Shown here in pieces: positions 1 to 6,185 of a stretch of DNA of 14,174 bases; the stretch's first letter is position 1, and each line of letters starts with the position of its first letter. The position numbers and the translations under genes are program-made. This DNA is from JAGGSN01 sp965603725 (GTDB lineage: Bacteria > Zixibacteria > MSB-5A5 > UBA10806 > 4484-95). Where the stretch lies: positions 1 through 14,174 of the forward strand of contig CBFDEC010000061.1 in the NCBI GenBank assembly GCA_965603725.1, read 5' to 3'. The notes under the pieces are model-generated. The model did no database searches. It was not told where the DNA came from and saw only the letters and a list, made by a program, of their open reading frames with translations.

Positions 1-7
1 TTGGCCC

Positions 8-82
8 ATAATGAGGTAACCCACTCCCGCTTTGGGCGGGAGTGGGGCACCCTGCGTTGAATCATAACAAGTTACCTATTAT
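8..82. repeat. Palindromic element with internal hairpin, copy 1
   Basis: The stem 20-30 pairs perfectly with 36-46 (11 bp, 5-base loop). The hairpin is enclosed by an outer inverted repeat: AGGTAAC at 14-20 against GTTACCT at 71-77, extending outwards to 8 and 82 with one extra base. The structure suggests a small mobile or REP-like palindrome. It lacks a U-tract on either strand, so it is not a good intrinsic terminator. Confidence 0.7.
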
Positions 83-205
83 ATCTGATTATTCACTTGA
101 AAAACTTGGGATAAATATATTTTACATCCATGGAGGTCTATCAGAGGGGATAGCGACGGATTTTGAAATGGGAATCTTGCCGAAAGGATATCGGATATTT
201 GGCCC

Positions 206-280
206 ATAATGAGGTAACCCACTCCCGCTTTGGGCGGGAGTGGGGCACCCTGCGTTGAATCATAACAAGTTACCTATTAT
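206..280. repeat. Palindromic element with internal hairpin, copy 2
   Basis: This is the identical second copy of the element at 8-82. Its 11-bp stem is 218-228 with 234-244, and the outer arms are 212-218 and 269-275. It sits about 75 bases downstream of the ATP-grasp stop codon, so it may stabilise the 3' end of that transcript. Confidence 0.7.
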
Positions 281-319
281 ATCTGATTATTCACTTGAAA
301 AACTTGGGATAAATATATT

Positions 320-1537
320 TTACATCCATGGAGGTCTATCAGATGGGATAGCAATGGATTTTGAAATGGGAATCTTGCCGAAAGGATACCGGATATTTGG
401 CCCATAAAGGTAAAAATAACCGGCTACCAGCAATATCTCTATAAATAGCGGTTTAATATCATAGAGCTTAATATCTGTGCCAATATTTCTATCGAAAAAG
501 TCGCCGTACCACTTTGGAGAAAGGCCGAAATTAGCCAGAAGATACATTAAATCGCCCGGAATCAGCCAGCGAAACCGCTTGCCAATTTCATAGCCCTTAA
601 ACTCCGGCAGCGGTTCGCCGCAAGCTAATTTAATCCACAGATCAGCGAATTCCACGCCCGAATGGATGGCAAGATCGGATGACCCCCAGAACTTGGGATT
701 GATCTCCATAAGTACAAACTTATCCTTATGGGGATAATATTTGTATTCAACCATGACGATTCCATGCCAGTCGAGATGGTTTAAAAGCCTGAGCGACTCC
801 GATTTTAAAGTCTCATTATAGAAACTCTCAGCCAGCACCGATGGTCCGCCGGTGATCGGGTATTCCCGTAACCGCCGGTGCATAAAATATGCGGCCAGTT
901 TTCCATGATCGAACAGGCCGAAAAAACCGCATCCCGGACCGGTAATAAACTCCTGAAGTATCAACGGATTATTTCCAAAATCCGGGCTTGACAGGTAGTT
1001 CTGGCAATATTTCAGAAGGCTTTCATTGCTGTGGTGATATAACACGCCCCTTGAGCCGGCGCCAAATGAGGTCTTGCTGACAACCGGGAACTCACAGTCT
1101 TGTATAAACTGTCTTACCTGGTCAATTGTTGCTGGATGGCAGGTTGCCGGCATGGCTAAGCCGCATTTCGCCGCCGCCCGAAAAGTCTCCGATTTGCTTA
1201 AGGCTGTATCAAGCGCCTCTTTATCTGGCAGGACGAAGGCGGCAAGCTTGGACAACTCCTCACGGTTATCAGAGATGACCGGCACAACTGTGGAGCGAAG
1301 CGGCAACAGGACATCATGCTTGTTTTTGCTTAGATACTCAAACAGGAAATCTCCAAACCGTTCAGGATATTTGCCGGGGTCGGGATAGACAACTTTGCGA
1401 TGACAATATTTCGAGGCGAAAGCAACTGAACCGAATTTACGTTGCGAACCAATCGTGAGATCATGTCCTTTGCGGCCAAGCAAACGGGCAATGGCCAAAC
1501 AATGAAGAGCGTCGCCGTCTGTAAGAAATATCTTCAT
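320..1537 (-). CDS. ATP-grasp domain carboxylate-amine ligase-like protein
   Basis: A 405-residue soluble protein of the carbamoyl-phosphate-synthase-like ATP-grasp superfamily, which uses ATP to make an acyl-phosphate and couple a carboxylate to an amine or similar nucleophile. The N-terminal 100 residues form a Rossmann-like preATP-grasp domain. Expected ATP-grasp features follow: K155 in PVVSKTSFGAGSRG, E196 in the LQEF hinge strand, and the Mg-binding MEINPKFWGS motif around 277-286 (E278, N280). The substrate cannot be told. The start is backed by AAAGGGA about 5 bases before the ATG. The last 28 codons belong to the tandem repeat at 1-406, so the C-terminus is the same sequence as the array units. 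It is co-directional with the upstream PHP gene but about 300 bp away across a repeat island. Fold assignment is firm; function is generic. Confidence 0.85.
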   Translation of the reverse strand: MKIFLTDGDALHCLAIARLLGRKGHDLTIGSQRKFGSVAFASKYCHRKVVYPDPGKYPERFGDFLFEYLSKNKHDVLLPLRSTVVPVISDNREELSKLAAFVLPDKEALDTALSKSETFRAAAKCGLAMPATCHPATIDQVRQFIQDCEFPVVSKTSFGAGSRGVLYHHSNESLLKYCQNYLSSPDFGNNPLILQEFITGPGCGFFGLFDHGKLAAYFMHRRLREYPITGGPSVLAESFYNETLKSESLRLLNHLDWHGIVMVEYKYYPHKDKFVLMEINPKFWGSSDLAIHSGVEFADLWIKLACGEPLPEFKGYEIGKRFRWLIPGDLMYLLANFGLSPKWYGDFFDRNIGTDIKLYDIKPLFIEILLVAGYFYLYGPNIRYPFGKIPISKSIAIPSDRPPWM

Positions 1538-1584
1538 GGTCCCTTTTTCAGTGCTGCGTTCTTAAAGTTACTTGACAACAAAAA

Positions 1585-1789
1585 GTCATTACGAGTTCGC
1601 GCTGGCGGGTTATTAAGAAGCAAATAAACATTTGTGAGCCAACCTGCAGATATATAGATTGCAGGGTTAAGTAGGACAGACTTTCAGTCTGTCCGGACAG
1701 GTTGAAAACCTGTCCTACTGCAGAGCCTACATTATTGTTTCGCTTCTTTTTCAAATATCCCACCTCCCGGGTCAGACGCTCGAAATGAC
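1585..1789. mobile_element. MITE-like element, no coding capacity
   Basis: An 11-base arm at 1585-1595 (GTCATTACGAG) matches, with one mismatch, the reverse complement of 1779-1789. Both ends are flanked outside by five A residues (1580-1584 and 1790-1794), which could be a target duplication but is low complexity. The 205-bp interior holds an imperfect palindrome (1641-1668) and a perfect double hairpin (1670-1719). The size, arms and lack of a gene fit a miniature element; the arms are short, so this is a suggestion only. Confidence 0.4.
1670..1719. repeat. Double-hairpin palindromic repeat (REP/BIME-like)
   Basis: Two perfect 9-bp hairpins with 3-base loops stand back to back: 1674-1682 with 1686-1694, and 1695-1703 with 1707-1715. 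The outer sequences 1670-1679 and 1710-1719 are also complementary over 10 bases, so the whole block can fold as one cruciform. Such doublets are typical of dispersed intergenic repeats. Confidence 0.8.
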
Positions 1790-1834
1790 AAAAATGTATT
1801 AATCAATATATTAAACATAACATTAATTATAAAC

Positions 1835-2500
1835 CTACTTCAGCCCAAGACGCCGTAAAATACTTGTCGGCTTCCGCATATATTTTATCAACTGGCTGAT
1901 GACAATGTTGATTTTACCTGTCAATTGATTTCTATGAGTTCTTTTTCCGTTAAGTATTATATTGACAAGTTCTTCTCTTGTGGATGGGGTCTCATCGAAA
2001 ATCGTTACGCACCTGCCGATTTCCCATGGAAAATGGGCGTCACTGCCGGAGACCCCGGCAACATTATACCGCTTCGCAAGCTTTTCAGCCAGTTGATTGT
2101 TTTTCACTGTCGTTCGGGCATTATTAATTTCGATTAGATCAAGCAATTCGCAAGTGCCTTCTTTAAGATCGTGTTTATGATAGGGATGCGGCAGCATCAC
2201 CAGCCCGCCCTGCTTATGGATTTGGTCTATGACAGCATGATATTCAGTGGCCTCGATCTCTTTACGGACAAACAGCCCGATAATATGGCCGATATCTGTC
2301 CTGACCTCAACAGCGGGAATGACCAGGACCTCGCTTTCGTTTAACGCCACGGTCTGTACCCCGCCTTTTATCGTATTATGATCGAGAACCACAACGGCAT
2401 CAAGGCCTTTTTGCCCGGCTTTTTTAATTATGGTCTTGGGCCTGTTTAATGAATCATAGGAGTATATTGTATGAACATGAAAATCAACAGTAAACGACAT
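1835..2500 (-). CDS. PHP-domain metal-dependent phosphoesterase
   Basis: A 221-residue PHP-family protein. All the usual metal ligands are visible, numbered from the ATG at 2500: the HVH pair at 8-10, D40-H41 (LDHNT), E65 and H72 (VEVRTDIGHIIG), H105 (LPHPYH) and D154-H156 (GSDAH). The complete set argues for an active trinuclear phosphoesterase, as in TrpH-like and histidinol-phosphatase-like enzymes; the substrate is unknown. There are no extra polymerase or YcdX-type domains, so it is a stand-alone PHP protein with a basic C-terminal tail. A TTG two codons upstream (2504-2506) is possible, but the GGTG before the ATG is at a better distance. A promoter-like TTTACT-N17-TATTAT lies at 2568-2596. 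It runs towards the ATP-grasp gene, separated by the repeat island. Confidence 0.87.
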   Translation of the reverse strand: MSFTVDFHVHTIYSYDSLNRPKTIIKKAGQKGLDAVVVLDHNTIKGGVQTVALNESEVLVIPAVEVRTDIGHIIGLFVRKEIEATEYHAVIDQIHKQGGLVMLPHPYHKHDLKEGTCELLDLIEINNARTTVKNNQLAEKLAKRYNVAGVSGSDAHFPWEIGRCVTIFDETPSTREELVNIILNGKRTHRNQLTGKINIVISQLIKYMRKPTSILRRLGLK

Positions 2501-2567
2501 CGACAAACACCAGTTAGGCCATTACAGTTCCCGCTGTATTGCAAGAACCCGATTTCTATCATCAGTG

Positions 2568-2596
2568 ATAATAATTACAAACTGCCCCATAGTAAA
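2568..2596 (-). promoter_or_regulatory. Putative sigma70-type promoter of the PHP gene
   Basis: On the minus strand TTTACT (2591-2596) and TATTAT (2568-2573) are 17 bases apart, giving four and five of six consensus matches. The predicted leader is about 60 bases. It is divergent from the promoter at 2638-2666. Confidence 0.4.
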
Positions 2597-2637
2597 GTAA
2601 TTTTGAAATACCGGCAAATCTTTCATCATAATTTCTG

Positions 2638-2666
2638 TTGTTGTATCGGTAATAAACCGCTATAAT
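2638..2666 (+). promoter_or_regulatory. Putative sigma70-type promoter of the dCMP deaminase gene
   Basis: TTGTTG (2638-2643) and a perfect TATAAT (2661-2666) are separated by 17 bases. The predicted leader to the ATG at 2729 is about 55 bases. Confidence 0.55.
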
Positions 2667-2728
2667 TGAGCTGAAGCATAACTATTATTGAACCGGAAAT
2701 TTAACGCAATCAAAGAGGGCGTCCTAAT

Positions 2729-3220
2729 ATGCAAAGTTCGCTGACCTGGGAAGAGTATTTCATGACGCTGGCCCTGGTGGCTTCGTTGAAATCGAAAGAC
2801 TCCAGCACACAGGTGGGAGCGGTAATAGTCGATAACAAATCAAAGAAAGTAATCAGCTCCGGCTACAACGGCTTTCCGCGCTACCTTGACGACAATAAAA
2901 TTCCGCAAACCCGTCCTGAGAAATACCTGTATGTTGTCCATGCCGAGCTGAATGCCATTCTTCACGCCGAAAGAGAGCTTCACGACTGCACGCTTTATGC
3001 CACAGTGTTTCCCTGCTCGGAATGTATGAAGGCGGTGATACAAACAGGCATCAAAACGGTTGTATATCTAAACGATCTTGCCGGCGACGACTGGGATGAG
3101 CACAGGAAAGCGACCATGAAGATGGCGGAACTCGCCGGTGTTGACATCAAACAGTTTTCCGGCAAGAGCGAGATAATAGACTACCTGCAATCGAAAGTGA
3201 ACGTTCGGGGGAAGGGATGA
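2729..3220 (+). CDS. dCMP deaminase (cytidine/deoxycytidylate deaminase family)
   Basis: A 163-residue zinc deaminase that converts dCMP to dUMP, the substrate of thymidylate synthase. The zinc site is complete: H71-A-E73 in VVHAELNAIL supplies the histidine ligand and catalytic glutamate, and P95-C-S-E-C99 supplies the two cysteine ligands. The N-terminal SKDSSTQVGAVIV and SGYNGFPR segments are characteristic of dCMP deaminases rather than of tRNA adenosine or riboflavin deaminases. Length is normal and the gene looks intact. The ATG is preceded by GAGGG at a reasonable distance and by a good promoter at 2638-2666. Repeat DNA begins about 45 bases after the stop. This is a housekeeping gene bordering the accessory region to its right. 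Confidence 0.93.
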   Translation: MQSSLTWEEYFMTLALVASLKSKDSSTQVGAVIVDNKSKKVISSGYNGFPRYLDDNKIPQTRPEKYLYVVHAELNAILHAERELHDCTLYATVFPCSECMKAVIQTGIKTVVYLNDLAGDDWDEHRKATMKMAELAGVDIKQFSGKSEIIDYLQSKVNVRGKG

Positions 3221-3264
3221 TCCGTGTGCCGATAGATTTTTCGAAGAGTCGTATGACCGCACTC

Positions 3265-3344
3265 GGTACCTCACCTGAAGGGTGAGTATAATTGAAACGC
3301 GCTACAATAATAAAAATTGGGCACCCTACTGCTGAGTTTCCCTT
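3265..3344. repeat. Left copy of the 80-bp direct repeat flanking the methyltransferase
   Basis: It begins GGTACCTCACC, forms a small hairpin (ctcacc with ggtgag), and ends with 45 bases (3300-3344) identical to 5151-5195. The 5' half differs from the right copy mainly in the hairpin loop and by one single-base indel. The stem is kept while the loop varies, which suggests the hairpin matters. Confidence 0.85.
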
Positions 3345-3426
3345 AGGGGATGTAAAGATAATAGTCTCTGTCGAGTACGGAGACTCAAAAGTACGGAAAC
3401 GATTTACGGGCGAGGCGGAAAACTAG
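3292..3426 (+). CDS. Possible small protein (44 aa), start inside the repeat
   Basis: A TTG at 3292 opens a 44-codon frame ending in TAG at 3424-3426. The product begins MKRATIIKIGHPTAEFPL and continues through IIVSVEYGDSKVRKRFTG. The composition is protein-like, with alternating hydrophobic residues that suggest short beta strands. GGGTGAG, the right arm of the repeat's hairpin, lies five bases before the TTG and could serve as ribosome binding site. The first 18 codons are repeated at 5143-5196. I do not recognise a family. It may be a real small gene, the remains of a longer gene, or a chance frame; no ATG start is available. Confidence 0.3.
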   Translation: MKRATIIKIGHPTAEFPLGDVKIIVSVEYGDSKVRKRFTGEAEN

Positions 3427-3521
3427 AGAGGTAATAAATTTAATAAATCACTTGCGAAATTGACAAAGGAATCTAAAATTATAAAAGCAAATTAAGCTAG
3501 TTAACAGAAGAGCGAAGAAAT

Positions 3522-5072
3522 ATGAAAAATGAATTATATTTTGGAGACAACCTAAAAATACTAAGAAATCACATAAAAGATGAATCGGTTAATTTGATTT
3601 ATCTTGACCCTCCATTTAATTCAAAAGCTACATACAACATATTATTTAAAGAGCCGTCAGGAATTTCTTCAGAAGCCCAGATAACAGCCTTTGAAGATAC
3701 ATGGCATTGGACGAAAGAAACAGAGTATGCATATAGAGAAATAATTGAAACTGCTTCTGCTAATATTGTTGAAATGATGCGCGCAATGAGATCGTTTATC
3801 GGGCAAAATGACATGATGGCATACTTGACAATGATGTGTATAAGATTGGTTGAGCTCAGAAGAATTCTTAAGCCTAAAGGTTCAATATATTTACATTGTG
3901 ATCCTACAGCAAGCCATTATCTTAAGGTATTGATGGATGCAGTTTTTGGAAAAGAAAATTTTAAAAATGAATTAGTATGGTGCTATACAGAGAGAGAAAT
4001 ATCAAAGAAATATTGGAATAAGAAACATGATATAATACTGTTTTACACTAAAGTTTCAAATGATTCGCATACATTCAATTGGCAGGATGTTGCACTTCCA
4101 TATAGCCCGGGCACTATTAAAAAATTTAATTATACGGATAATAATGGCAGGAAATTTCAAATAAGGGGTAAAGCGGGTCCTTATATTGGAAAACATGGAT
4201 TAAGCATTGAGCTAGAAAAAACAAATCCTGATTATGTATACAGAGATTATCTTGATAAATCACCTGGTGTACCCCCACGTGATTGGTTCCATATTCCAGT
4301 AATAAATAGGGCTGCAAAAGAGCGTCTTGGCTATCCAACTCAGAAACCCGAAAAGCTGTTAGAATTAATATTGAAAGCATCATCTAATGAAAATGATATT
4401 ATACTTGATCCGTTCTGTGGATGCGGCACCGCAATTGCTGTTGCTTACAAGCTTAACAGGCAATGGATTGGAATTGATATAACTCACCTTGCCATAAATC
4501 TAATAAAAGGTCGTTTAAAGAATATGTTTGGTTTGGAACCCTTAAAAAATTATAAGGTAATTGGAGAACCTAATGATTTCGAAGGTGCAAAAGAACTGGC
4601 CTCCCAAAATAGATATCAATTTCAATGGTGGGCTTTATCGCTTATCAACGCACGTCCATATAAAGATAAAAAAAAGGGTTCAGATACCGGTATAGATGGA
4701 ATAATATATTTCCGGGGCGAAATAAAAGATAAAAAAATTAAATATTGCAAAGGTGTTGTGTCTGTGAAAAGTGGTAAGGTTTCTGTAAAAGATATAAGAG
4801 ATTTATGTCATGTAACGGAAAGAGAAAATGCAGAAATAGGTGTTTTTTTGACTTTAGAAAAGCCGACAAAACCGATGTTAAAGGAAGCACTATCCAAGGG
4901 TATTTATAGACCGACAACATTTAAAGGATCGTATTCAAGAATTCAAATAATAACCATAGAAGAATTATTTGAGGGGAAAACGCCTAAATTGCCCCCGCTT
5001 TTACTTGCTTATAAAAAAGCGGAACGTATATATCTTACAGAACAATTAAATATAGTCAATGACGATTTTTAG
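3522..5072 (+). CDS. DNA N4/N6 methyltransferase fused to an Mrr-like restriction domain
   Basis: A 516-residue protein with two parts. Residues 1-345 are a beta-class amino-methyltransferase, with the catalytic motif first (DPPF, 29-32), then YPTQKP at 271-276, then the AdoMet-binding DPFCGCGT at 296-303 and GIDI at 317-320. Residues about 365-490 resemble a PD-(D/E)xK nuclease of the Mrr type: SDTGIDG (387-393) supplies the acidic residue and VVSVKSGK (412-419) the lysine, but serine stands where Glu or Gln is usual. I know this fusion as a recurring architecture. Whether it cuts DNA or only modifies it is open. No separate restriction or specificity gene is adjacent. The gene is much more AT-rich than the deaminase before it and sits between 80-bp direct repeats, so transfer is likely. 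The ribosome site is weak (AGAAGAG upstream). A poor promoter candidate is TTGCGA-N16-TAAAAT at 3452-3479. Confidence 0.9.
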   Translation: MKNELYFGDNLKILRNHIKDESVNLIYLDPPFNSKATYNILFKEPSGISSEAQITAFEDTWHWTKETEYAYREIIETASANIVEMMRAMRSFIGQNDMMAYLTMMCIRLVELRRILKPKGSIYLHCDPTASHYLKVLMDAVFGKENFKNELVWCYTEREISKKYWNKKHDIILFYTKVSNDSHTFNWQDVALPYSPGTIKKFNYTDNNGRKFQIRGKAGPYIGKHGLSIELEKTNPDYVYRDYLDKSPGVPPRDWFHIPVINRAAKERLGYPTQKPEKLLELILKASSNENDIILDPFCGCGTAIAVAYKLNRQWIGIDITHLAINLIKGRLKNMFGLEPLKNYKVIGEPNDFEGAKELASQNRYQFQWWALSLINARPYKDKKKGSDTGIDGIIYFRGEIKDKKIKYCKGVVSVKSGKVSVKDIRDLCHVTERENAEIGVFLTLEKPTKPMLKEALSKGIYRPTTFKGSYSRIQIITIEELFEGKTPKLPPLLLAYKKAERIYLTEQLNIVNDDF

Positions 5073-5116
5073 AATGCTAATTTGAGCCAAATATTAGTTA
5101 AATTTGAAATAAAGGG

Positions 5117-5195
5117 GGTACCTCACCCAGCGGGTGAGTGAATTGAAACACGCTACAATAATAAAAATTGGGCACCCTACTGCTGAGTTTCCCTT
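5117..5195. repeat. Right copy of the 80-bp direct repeat
   Basis: It starts GGTACCTCACCC and carries a perfect 7-bp hairpin (ctcaccc with gggtgag, 3-base loop), then the 45 bases identical to the left copy. It lies 45 bases after the methyltransferase stop and ends on the last base of the stop codon of the opposite-strand gene at 5195-5635. Confidence 0.85.
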
Positions 5196-5217
5196 TATTC
5201 GGATAGCCCCGTCATAA
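5143..5217 (+). pseudogene. Truncated duplicate of the 44-aa ORF start
   Basis: The TTG at 5143 opens the same reading as the ORF at 3292 for 18 codons, with one change (Arg to His at codon 3). It then diverges into seven unrelated codons and a TAA at 5215. Homology stops exactly at the end of the repeat, so this is a fragment, overlapping antisense to the tail-anchored gene. Confidence 0.35.
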
Positions 5218-5635
5218 TAAGAGTAATAATTCCGCCTAAAATAGCACCTATTAAAATAAGAATTAAATCTTTCTTGTTAAATCGGAAAAAGTCAATAAAA
5301 TTCTCTAAACAAGAAAGCTGAATATTTGATGCAATTGCCTTTAATTCAGTAAGTTTGGCAATAACCATTCCATGTTTAGGCCAAGTTGGATTATAAACCT
5401 GCGGATCACCGCCACCTTTATTTCTATTTAATAACACATTATCTAGCGATTCCTTAAGTGACGTAAGTTGCTCATTACTGAAAATGCTAAGTCTCTCTAA
5501 ATCGGGAATAATCAAATTCTTAAAATTGGTTACACTTTCAAAATAGCCGTCTTTCGCCATTTTCAATGTTTCGAAATTTTGGAAATTCGTAATACCTCGG
5601 TCCAAATATTTTATCGCTTTTTCTATTCTGTCCAT
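5195..5635 (-). CDS. Hypothetical tail-anchored membrane protein (146 aa)
   Basis: I do not recognise the family. Residues 1-118 are soluble and mainly helical in character, with a Gly-Gly-Gly-Asp-Pro turn around 74-78. KK at 121-122 is followed by one hydrophobic segment of about 20 residues (123-142, LILILIGAILGGIITLIMTG) and a four-residue tail. There is no signal peptide, so a C-terminally anchored protein facing the cytoplasm is expected. The gene is AT-rich like the methyltransferase and converges on it. Its stop abuts the right direct repeat, and its start lies ten bases from another hairpin repeat at 5645-5673. No good ribosome site precedes the ATG. It may be cargo of the same acquired segment; a role with the methyltransferase is only a guess. 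Confidence 0.6.
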   Translation of the reverse strand: MDRIEKAIKYLDRGITNFQNFETLKMAKDGYFESVTNFKNLIIPDLERLSIFSNEQLTSLKESLDNVLLNRNKGGGDPQVYNPTWPKHGMVIAKLTELKAIASNIQLSCLENFIDFFRFNKKDLILILIGAILGGIITLIMTGLSE

Positions 5636-5644
5636 GAATTTATT

Positions 5645-5673
5645 CTCGCAGGGTGGGAACTCCCTGCTCCGAG
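5645..5673. repeat. Hairpin repeat before the tail-anchored gene
   Basis: GCAGGG (5648-5653) pairs with CCCTGC (5662-5667), and CTC (5645-5647) with GAG (5671-5673) across a short bulge. It lies directly upstream of the minus-strand ATG at 5635, so it would be in that gene's leader. Confidence 0.5.
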
Positions 5674-5753
5674 CAATGTATTAATATCTTCGATTTCACA
5701 ACTAAATATAATATATCTACTAAGTAGCCAACATACAAGAAATTTAAAAACAA

Positions 5754-5782
5754 GGCATCTCACCCAGCGGGCGAGCAAATTG
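5754..5782. repeat. Third, partial copy of the flanking-repeat hairpin
   Basis: These 29 bases match 5117-5145 at 24 positions, and all five differences are transitions. Only the hairpin half is present; the 45-bp conserved tail is absent. One stem pair is broken (A opposite C). Confidence 0.6.
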
Positions 5783-5844
5783 TCGATCAACCGAATAAAT
5801 AGATTCGACAGCACGTTGTCTTACATCCCAACAGAACCAAAATT

Positions 5845-5868
5845 AAAAAACCCCGGCCGAAACCGGGG
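5845..5868 (-). terminator. Intrinsic terminator, strongest on the minus strand
   Basis: CCCCGG (5851-5856) and CCGGGG (5863-5868) form a GC-only 6-bp stem with a 6-base loop. On the minus strand it is followed by six T residues (5850 to 5845). On the plus strand the tail is only CTTTCT. No minus-strand gene lies between here and 6297 to use it, so it is orphaned or serves an unseen RNA. Confidence 0.75.
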
Positions 5869-6054
5869 CTTTCTGTCGGGATTAATAATGCAAAACCCGG
5901 GATGTCAACCCGACAATCTATTTCAAAAGCTTATTGGACCAAATTCCCTTACGTTTCCCATCGCAGCCTTTATTTTCTGTACTATTAACATATCACATGC
6001 AATAAACTAACTGCCTGTTTAAAAAGTTTCGGATATAATATCATTAAAATATGC

Positions 6055-6082
6055 TTGACAAGAAAGAAAGTGTCCGTATATT
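6055..6082 (+). promoter_or_regulatory. Strong sigma70-type promoter upstream of the lipB-like gene
   Basis: A perfect TTGACA (6055-6060) and TATATT (6077-6082) are 16 bases apart. An 8-bp perfect hairpin (6072-6079 with 6086-6093) overlaps the -10 element and could be an operator or part of a repeat. The leader to the ATG at 6297 would be about 205 bases. Confidence 0.55.
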
Positions 6083-6161
6083 AAAATACGGACGTCCTAC
6101 AGATTGGCTTGTTATTTAGCCCGACGCCCATAATAATTAGTTGCAGTCATTTGGCTTATAA

Positions 6162-6185
6162 AGAGACTTAATTAGAGACTTAATT
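6162..6185. repeat. Two tandem 12-bp copies in the lipB-like leader
   Basis: AGAGACTTAATT occurs twice without a gap (6162-6173 and 6174-6185). It could be a simple duplication or a repeated binding site. Confidence 0.7.

Larger units (their letters stand above)
1..406. repeat. 198-bp tandem repeat array, edge
   Basis: Two complete 198-bp units (1-198 and 199-396) lie in direct tandem, followed by the first 10 bases of the unit (397-406), which are part of the ATP-grasp gene. Each unit, read on the minus strand, holds the last 77 bases of the ATP-grasp coding sequence including its TAA stop, then 121 bases of downstream DNA with a strong hairpin. The 121 noncoding bases are identical in both units, while the 77 coding bases differ at four positions. 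Because base 1 already starts with the gene-derived end of the unit, the array very likely continues outside the window. This is seen directly; the mechanism is inferred to be microhomology or slippage duplication. Confidence 0.93.

Noticed and set aside
1..406. CRISPR-like array
   Set aside because: The repeat is 198 bp long, without spacers, and contains gene sequence.
1548..1763. 71-codon minus-strand frame
   Set aside because: It is made mostly of the double-hairpin repeat at 1670-1719; the peptide is a typical false translation of such a repeat.
3224..3300. Hairpin after the dCMP deaminase as a terminator
   Set aside because: The stem is not followed by a U-tract, and the same hairpin recurs in non-terminal contexts, so it is a repeat.
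5579..6010. 143-codon plus-strand frame
   Set aside because: It runs through a hairpin repeat, a flanking-repeat fragment and a terminator, and overlaps the start of the tail-anchored gene; the composition is not protein-like.
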